DNA of 10,531 bases from Actinomycetota bacterium. Lineage in GTDB: Bacteria; Actinomycetota; Acidimicrobiia; Acidimicrobiales; Ilumatobacteraceae. Below are positions 5,860 to 10,531 of the stretch, in pieces (position 1 is the stretch's first letter; every line of letters begins with the position of its first letter). The stretch is from NCBI GenBank assembly GCA_005789925.1, contig SXWG01000047.1, positions 1 to 10,531 of the forward strand, read 5' to 3'. The translations under genes and the position numbers were made by a program. The notes under the pieces were generated by a model. It saw only the letters and a list, made by a program, of their open reading frames with translations, made no database searches and was not told the DNA's origin.

Positions 5860-8193
5860 TTACTGAGCCGCCCACGCTGCTTCAAACTCAGCCTCGAGGT
5901 CGCGTTGTTCGCGACCACTCACGTCGATCATCGCGCGGTGGATGACGTTGGTATACCGGAACTCTCCGAGATAGCTCGTGGTCGCCGGAGTGCAGTCGTC
6001 GTAGCCACAGCAAATTCCTTCGCCGGCTAGCGAGAACCTCACCGGCAAACTGCGCTCCATGTGCACAGTCGCAAGCGACTTGCCGTCGATGAGGATTGAG
6101 ATATCGGACGGTCCGGCAACACGAGGGTTAGCGCGAGCAGCCGCGGCGACCTGCGGATCGGTCTCGGTGAGACGGATCTCAGCAGTGACGACATGACGGC
6201 CTTTTGGCATCGGTGCCCTGACCGTGTGTTCGTCCACGCCGAGATAGTTGTACGTGAAGCAGGCGTGACCGTCCTGCACGTACAGCGAGAATCCGGCAAA
6301 TCGCCCTCCTGCTGCAATCAACACTCCTTCGTCGTTGTCGTTACACGTGACGTCGGCAACAAGTCGCGTGTTTCGGCGGTGGAGAAACGGCGCGTTGGCT
6401 TCGGGCAATGGCGCCGCCCCTTGCCGTAGGTGCACGGTGTCGCCGATGGGTCCAGGTGGGCGCTTCGTCGCTACGGAGCGGCGAGCTTGCAGTGGCAGTG
6501 CACCGTATTTCCATGCTTCGTCCCACCACAGTTGTTTCATCATCTCGAGTCGGGCTGGTTCTGTTGCGGCAAGGTCATTGGTCTCTGCTGGGTCGATGGC
6601 GACGTTGTAGAGCTCCCACACATCCTGCGAATAAGGCGCATCCGGATCATCGGTCTCGACATACTTCAATTGCGGATGGAATGTGACTGCTTTCCATCCC
6701 TCGTGGTAAACCGCCCGACACGCGAACTGCTCGTAGTACTGCGTGCTGCGTCCCGGATGGTCGGCGATATCGAAAGTTGGGATGATGCTTGCACCAGCCA
6801 GGGGATCTTGGGTGATGCCATTGACACTTGAGGGCAGTTCGACTCCGGCAGCAGCCAGCACGGTTGCACCGAGGTCGACGGCATGCACGTAGCCGTGACG
6901 CAGCTGACCAGCACCTGCAGCTATGCGTGCGGGCCAGGACACCAGCAGTGGATCTCCAACGCCGCCCTCGTGGGTCTCGCGCTTCCACCGCTTGAATGGG
7001 GTGTTCCCAGCCATAGCCCAACCCCATGCATAGTGGGCATGGCTGTCTGGTCCGCCCAACTCGTCGATCAACTCGAACGTGCGAGCCTTGTCGTGAGGAA
7101 GTCCGTTGAAAACAAAGTTCTCATTGAAGGTGCCGTGAACACCTCCTTCTGATGATGCTCCGTTGTCGCTGCTCACCATGATGAGCGTGTTGTCGAACTC
7201 GCCAGTGCTCTTCAAGAATTCGACAACCCTGCCGATTTGATGGTCGGTGTGGGTCAACATTCCGGAGTACACCTCCATCATGCGTGCATACACACGGCGG
7301 TCTTCCGGCGGGCATGAGTCCCAAGCTGGCACCCAAACGGGGCGCTCGTTGAGCAATGTCGAGGGGGGCATGACGCCGAGTTCTTTCTGACGTGCGAGAA
7401 CGCGCTCGCGATATGCATCCCAACCGTCGTCGAATTCGCCCTTGTATGCGTCGATGTATTCACGCGGCGCTTGATGAGGAGAGTGGCATGCGCCGAAAGC
7501 CATGTACATGAAGAACGGCTTCACCGGCTCGCCGACTCGCATGTCATTGATCATGCCGATCGCCTTGTCGACCATGTCCTCTGAGAAGTGGTATCCCTCG
7601 CGATGTTCGACAGAGTGAAGGAGAGTGTTGTCCATCACTAGGTCTGGCGCGTACTGGTTCGTCTCGGCGCCGATGAATCCGAAGTATCGCTCGAAACCCT
7701 GACCGAGGGGCCACCGATCGCGTGGTGCGCCGGCGTGCAACTCGTCAGCAGGCGCGAGGTGCCACTTACCCATGGCGAACGTGGAGTAGCCGCTCTGTCG
7801 CAACACTTCGCTTACGAATGCGCAGCTCTTCGGAATGCGTGCATGGAAACCGGGGAAGCCCATGGCCAAGTCGGCGATGCCACCCATGCCGCAGGTGTGA
7901 TGGTTGCGTCCAGTGAGTAGGCACGCCCGCGTGGGTGAGCACATTGCGGTCGTGTGATAGCGCGTGTACTGCAGGCCGCTTTTTGCCAGAGCATCGAGGT
8001 TAGGCGTGTCCATCGGGCTTCCAAAACAGCCGAAGTGTCCGTAACCGACGTCATCAAGAACAATCATGAGGATGTTCGGTGCTTTCGCTGCTGCCCTAGG
8101 TGGTATCGGCCATGCCGGAACGCTGTCTGCGAGTGTCTCGCCTACTTTGCCGATGAAAGGGGAGCCTTCAGGGTAAGTGAGTAATTGATCCAT
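5860..8193 (-). CDS. Type I sulfatase (formylglycine arylsulfatase), cytoplasmic, AtsA/AtsD-like
   Basis: Hydrolyses a sulfate ester to free alcohol or phenol plus sulfate. The 777 residues match the long mycobacterial AtsA/AtsD type rather than the roughly 530-residue Pseudomonas enzyme. The metal and active-site set is complete by eye: Asp47-Asp48 (LDDVGYGHFG), formylglycine precursor Cys85 with Arg89 in CSPTRACLLTGR, Lys143/His145 (MGKWHL), His237, Asp343-Asn344 (SSDNG) and Lys401/Lys404 (KRWKRETHEGG). Spacing closely follows the Pseudomonas AtsA set. A C-terminal beta-rich domain begins around 585. No signal peptide is visible, so it should act inside the cell and needs formylglycine-generating enzyme, which is not in this window. 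ATG at 8193 is preferred because GGGAGG lies 4 bases upstream; the ATG four codons earlier (8205) has no ribosome site. It is the last gene of the - strand cluster, 54 bases after the aldolase-like gene. Confidence 0.96.
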   Translation of the reverse strand: MDQLLTYPEGSPFIGKVGETLADSVPAWPIPPRAAAKAPNILMIVLDDVGYGHFGCFGSPMDTPNLDALAKSGLQYTRYHTTAMCSPTRACLLTGRNHHTCGMGGIADLAMGFPGFHARIPKSCAFVSEVLRQSGYSTFAMGKWHLAPADELHAGAPRDRWPLGQGFERYFGFIGAETNQYAPDLVMDNTLLHSVEHREGYHFSEDMVDKAIGMINDMRVGEPVKPFFMYMAFGACHSPHQAPREYIDAYKGEFDDGWDAYRERVLARQKELGVMPPSTLLNERPVWVPAWDSCPPEDRRVYARMMEVYSGMLTHTDHQIGRVVEFLKSTGEFDNTLIMVSSDNGASSEGGVHGTFNENFVFNGLPHDKARTFELIDELGGPDSHAHYAWGWAMAGNTPFKRWKRETHEGGVGDPLLVSWPARIAAGAGQLRHGYVHAVDLGATVLAAAGVELPSSVNGITQDPLAGASIIPTFDIADHPGRSTQYYEQFACRAVYHEGWKAVTFHPQLKYVETDDPDAPYSQDVWELYNVAIDPAETNDLAATEPARLEMMKQLWWDEAWKYGALPLQARRSVATKRPPGPIGDTVHLRQGAAPLPEANAPFLHRRNTRLVADVTCNDNDEGVLIAAGGRFAGFSLYVQDGHACFTYNYLGVDEHTVRAPMPKGRHVVTAEIRLTETDPQVAAAARANPRVAGPSDISILIDGKSLATVHMERSLPVRFSLAGEGICCGYDDCTPATTSYLGEFRYTNVIHRAMIDVSGREQRDLEAEFEAAWAAQ

Positions 8194-8197
8194 GTTG

Positions 8198-8203
8198 CCT
8201 CCC
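8198..8203 (-). promoter_or_regulatory. Ribosome binding site deciding the sulfatase start
   Basis: GGGAGG on the - strand, four bases before the ATG at 8193. It includes the G of the earlier in-frame ATG at 8205, which itself has no purine-rich sequence ahead of it, so the later ATG is the better start. Confidence 0.65.
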
Positions 8204-8247
8204 ATGAATGTGCTGATTGTCAGAACTGTCGAGTCAGAGTTGTCTGC

Positions 8248-9003
8248 TCATCGCGGACCACCTGCGAGAATCGACGGATCGCGTCGCAACTCGCGCCGCG
8301 CCATGGCCTCCCAGAAGCCGATGAATCCGTCCCCATCGCTCTGACGGAAACGATCTTGCACCGCGGCCGCGAGAGGTGTCCCGCCGCCTATGGCTTCGAC
8401 ATACCACGCGTGCTGGCACCGCTGTTCGAGCGCGACGGCTCGTTGGTGCACCGCGCGGATGCTCTTGCCCGTCACGAACACACCATGATTGGCGAGAAGA
8501 GCCATGTCGGCATTTCCCATCGCTGTGGCTGCTGCCATCGCGGAGTCCATGTCGTTCACCGCTGACTTGTATTCATCGACGAGGGTCAATGTCCCGCCAC
8601 CGAGTGCGCTTGATTGGTCATATGGTGGCGGCACGCGACCAGCGTTGGCGAATGTCGTCCCGTACAACGGATGATTGTGCATGGCGACAATGACGTCGTC
8701 ACGCAGTCGATGCAATGCGACGTGTAACGGAATTCCGAGTGGAACGTCCCATTTTCCCGAGATTTTGTTTCCATCTTTGTCCATCACCAACACGTCGTCG
8801 GGTCCGAACTCATCCCACACCAACGGCCAGGGATTCACCAGGTACGTGCCATCGGATTGTTTGTATGTGATGTGGCCCGCCAAGTGGTCGTCGTAGCCCT
8901 CGCGCATCAGTGTTCGGGCGAGTAGCACCACCGATTGACGCGGACCGAGCTCGGGTAGCAGGCGAGTAGGAGAGAAAGTGACCATCAGCTGATCATCACT
9001 CAA
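8248..9003 (-). CDS. Class II aldolase/adducin-domain protein (aldolase Glu apparently absent)
   Basis: A 251-residue single class II aldolase/adducin domain. Members with the full active site cleave or form C-C bonds using a zinc enolate; others are decarboxylases, epimerases or of unknown role. Likely zinc ligands are His109 and His111 (AMHNHPLYGT) and His173 (LLANHGVFVTG). The family GN-S loop reads AGHITYK (42-48), and the position four residues before His94, where fuculose aldolase has its catalytic Glu, is Gly90. It may therefore use a different chemistry. The TTG start at 9003 overlaps the amidohydrolase stop by 8 bases but has no clear ribosome site; an in-frame ATG at 8985 with a weak GAGTGA upstream is an alternative that removes only six residues. 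Its place between an amidohydrolase and a sulfatase suggests a late cleavage step, but the substrate cannot be named. Confidence 0.9.
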   Translation of the reverse strand: MSDDQLMVTFSPTRLLPELGPRQSVVLLARTLMREGYDDHLAGHITYKQSDGTYLVNPWPLVWDEFGPDDVLVMDKDGNKISGKWDVPLGIPLHVALHRLRDDVIVAMHNHPLYGTTFANAGRVPPPYDQSSALGGGTLTLVDEYKSAVNDMDSAMAAATAMGNADMALLANHGVFVTGKSIRAVHQRAVALEQRCQHAWYVEAIGGGTPLAAAVQDRFRQSDGDGFIGFWEAMARRELRRDPSILAGGPR

Positions 9004-10201
9004 CGACAGGTAGCACTTCGGGGGGAAGTGGGTGTCGGTAGAGACGCGAGGCGTTCTCGCTGCAGAATTTGCGCAGCACTCGTGCCGGTAGATGACCCCA
9101 AGCCTTCTTCAACTCTTCTTGTGTGTCGGGCCATGTGCTGTCGCCGTGTGGGTAGTCGACCTCGACCATGATGTGGTCCTCTCCGATAACGTCGTACAAG
9201 TCGATCGTGCTCGGGTCGTCGATGGTGCAGAAGTAGAAATTGCGTCGCAGGATTTCTGCGGGGCGAAGGTCCCAACCACGGCCGTAGCCGCTGCGGTCAA
9301 CGACATTTTCGAGACGGTCGAGCAACATCGGCACCCATCCGATACCACCTTCGCTCATCGCGATTTTCAGCGTCGGATATCTGTATCCGTAACCACTCCA
9401 CAACCACTCGGCACACGCGTTCAGCGACAACTGGCCGAACATCGTGGCGCCGAGTTGCAGAGCCGGCGCAGCCTCGGGAAGCGGGTACATGCCGCTGGAG
9501 CCGACGTGCAACGAGATGACGGTGTCAGTCTCGACGCAGGCTTCGATCACAGGATCCCACCAACCGGTGAAGATCGACGGGAGACCGACGTTGTGTGGAC
9601 GCTCGGGCAATGTGACTGTGGTGAAACCGCGAGCCGCGTTGCGCCGAATTTCTTCAGCGGCCAGATTCGCGTCGGCGAGGTACGTGATTCCACAGCGGAT
9701 GATTCGTTCTGGGTACGGTGCCCACCACTCTTCGTGCATCCAGTCGTTCCAGGCTCGCGTCACGGCGAGGCCTAGGTCCGGATTGGCGCATGCACTGAAC
9801 ACGCGACCGGCGAATCCGGCGATCTGGGATGGGAAATTGAGTGATGCCCAGCAACCGATGACGTCCATGTCTTTGACGCGTTCATGAATGTCCCAACATC
9901 CACGACGCATGTCTTCGAATCGTGTCGGCTCGAGTGAACGCGCTTCGGGTCGACGACCTGCGACGGCATTCATGCCTACCTGCGAAAAGGTCTGCCCATC
10001 GAAGCGCCACACTTGATGGCCATGTTCGTTCACAACGAGAGCCGGGGCTTCTGCTTGGAGGTGTTTGGGTAGACGTCCGTCAAACATGTCAGGAGGTTCG
10101 ACCAAGTGGTCGTCGACAGAGATGAGGGTGTAGTGCACTGGGCGTGCTACCGGGTCCGGTAGCAGCATGTCTGAGTTCGTGTCGCCGATGACGTAGGTCA
10201 T
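8996..10201 (-). CDS. Metal-dependent amidohydrolase family 2 protein (ACMSD / gamma-resorcylate decarboxylase-like)
   Basis: A 401-residue TIM-barrel amidohydrolase of the amidohydrolase_2 type, which includes non-hydrolytic decarboxylases and hydratases as well as hydrolases. Visible candidate metal ligands: Asp30-x-His32 in ISVDDHLVEPPDMF (in place of the usual HxH), His232 (ISLHVGSSG) and Asp349 (EVDYPHGD). MSEGGIGWVPMLLDRLE (282-298) is the usual barrel segment after strand 7. The D-x-H...EP opening is a well-populated subgroup in actinobacterial aromatic and steroid gene clusters (recalled). ATG at 10201 has GGGAGC 6 bases upstream and overlaps the preceding ligase stop as ATGA, so translation is probably coupled. 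Decarboxylation, ring-opening hydrolysis or hydration are all possible; the sequence does not decide between them. It is cytoplasmic, with no signal peptide. Confidence 0.93.
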   Translation of the reverse strand: MTYVIGDTNSDMLLPDPVARPVHYTLISVDDHLVEPPDMFDGRLPKHLQAEAPALVVNEHGHQVWRFDGQTFSQVGMNAVAGRRPEARSLEPTRFEDMRRGCWDIHERVKDMDVIGCWASLNFPSQIAGFAGRVFSACANPDLGLAVTRAWNDWMHEEWWAPYPERIIRCGITYLADANLAAEEIRRNAARGFTTVTLPERPHNVGLPSIFTGWWDPVIEACVETDTVISLHVGSSGMYPLPEAAPALQLGATMFGQLSLNACAEWLWSGYGYRYPTLKIAMSEGGIGWVPMLLDRLENVVDRSGYGRGWDLRPAEILRRNFYFCTIDDPSTIDLYDVIGEDHIMVEVDYPHGDSTWPDTQEELKKAWGHLPARVLRKFCSENASRLYRHPLPPEVLPVVE

Positions 10202-10531
10202 GAGATTGCTCCCGCTGGTAGGAAACTGACTCGTCCATTGTCCACGAACTGACGGTGAAGCGCATCTTTCAGCTCTGAAGTGAATGGCTCAAGTGGCGCA
10301 CCGGGGACGGTGCGCCAGTAGATGGGGTCGTTGACCAACCATGATTCGACTCGCAGAGGCTGTTTGTTGACCTTATTGTTCGCCGTCAGCGGTGTGTGCG
10401 AGGCCACCCGCACGAACCGAGGCGCCCACTTCGTGCCGAGATCCTTCTGTTCGGTGAGAAACGTATCGAATGCAGCCGCATCGAATGAGATGCCCGGCGC
10501 CATCTCGAGTGACGCCATCACTTGGTCGCCA
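10198..10531 (-). CDS. Second acyl-CoA synthetase, C-terminal fragment (5' part beyond right edge)
   Basis: Only the last 110 or so codons lie in the window; the frame stays open through the right edge, so the GTG/ATG codons near 10521-10516 are internal. The segment is the small C-terminal lid domain of an AMP-forming acyl-CoA synthetase. GDQVMASLEM, FLTEQKDLGTKWAPRFVRV and PLTANNKVNK align without large gaps to GDRVMVALQF, FLTSQSDMGTKWMPTFIRV and PLTQTTKVLK of the ligase at 1909-3567, so the two are paralogues of one subfamily. The A10-like region keeps a lysine (NNKVNK) that would serve adenylation, again without the usual preceding Gly. The stop overlaps the amidohydrolase start by four bases (ATGA). 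Function: CoA activation of a carboxylic acid, probably distinct from the acid handled by the left ligase. The N-terminal substrate domain is not visible. Confidence 0.9.
   Translation of the reverse strand, partial: GDQVMASLEMAPGISFDAAAFDTFLTEQKDLGTKWAPRFVRVASHTPLTANNKVNKQPLRVESWLVNDPIYWRTVPGAPLEPFTSELKDALHRQFVDNGRVSFLPAGAIS
10208..10213 (-). promoter_or_regulatory. Ribosome binding site of the amidohydrolase gene, inside the second ligase
   Basis: GGGAGC on the - strand, six bases before the ATG at 10201 and within the last codons of the upstream ligase, which also overlaps this start by ATGA. Confidence 0.55.

Noticed and set aside
5854..5868. Possible terminator hairpin between the convergent operons
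   Set aside because: Only a four-base stem with a seven-base loop and no following T-run on either strand.
8194..8247. Possible internal promoter for the sulfatase gene in the 54-base gap
   Set aside because: No convincing -35/-10 pair on the - strand; the gap is short enough for the gene to be read from the upstream cluster.
9092..9775. A 227-codon + strand open frame opposite the amidohydrolase
   Set aside because: Antisense to a strongly motif-supported gene and has no domain pattern of its own.

Overview
The window is a dense, moderately high-GC bacterial stretch with almost no intergenic space. It looks like Actinomycetota. The evidence is a coenzyme F420-type luciferase-like oxidoreductase, two acyl-CoA synthetases of the actinobacterial FadD17-like type, a long cytoplasmic sulfatase of the mycobacterial AtsA/AtsD build, and GTG/TTG starts mixed with ATG. 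An aquatic Acidimicrobiia-like lineage is a reasonable guess, but the class cannot be fixed from the sequence alone. SAR202-type Chloroflexota also carry many F420 oxidoreductases and Old-Yellow-Enzyme paralogues.

Layout: two convergent gene clusters meet tail to tail near position 5850. The left cluster (+ strand, 2-5840) enters from outside the window. Its order is a 4Fe-4S flavin enoate reductase (5' end cut off), an acyl-CoA ligase, an F420-dependent-type oxidoreductase, a short-chain dehydrogenase resembling 3-alpha-hydroxysteroid dehydrogenase/carbonyl reductase, and a small NTF2/SnoaL-fold protein. Gaps are 8-40 bases and Shine-Dalgarno sequences often overlap the previous stop codon, so this reads as one operon. 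The right cluster (- strand, 10531-5860) also enters from outside. Its order is a second, paralogous acyl-CoA ligase (only the C-terminus is in the window), a metal-dependent amidohydrolase/decarboxylase-like protein, a class II aldolase/adducin-like protein and a formylglycine-type sulfatase. The first two genes overlap by ATGA. No gene-free stretch exceeds about 60 bases, and no RNA gene, mobile element, CRISPR array, transporter or regulator is visible.

Working hypothesis (inference): both clusters belong to catabolism of an alicyclic, steroid-like or terpenoid carboxylic acid, possibly delivered as a sulfate ester. The left cluster contains the enzyme classes that bile-acid dehydroxylating gut bacteria encode in bai operons: CoA ligase (BaiB), Fe-S flavin reductase (BaiCD/BaiH), short-chain 3-alpha-hydroxysteroid dehydrogenase (BaiA) and a SnoaL-fold dehydratase (BaiE). 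An F420-type enzyme is added. The right cluster would remove sulfate, activate an acid with CoA and carry out C-C bond cleavage or decarboxylation. None of the substrates can be read directly from the sequence.
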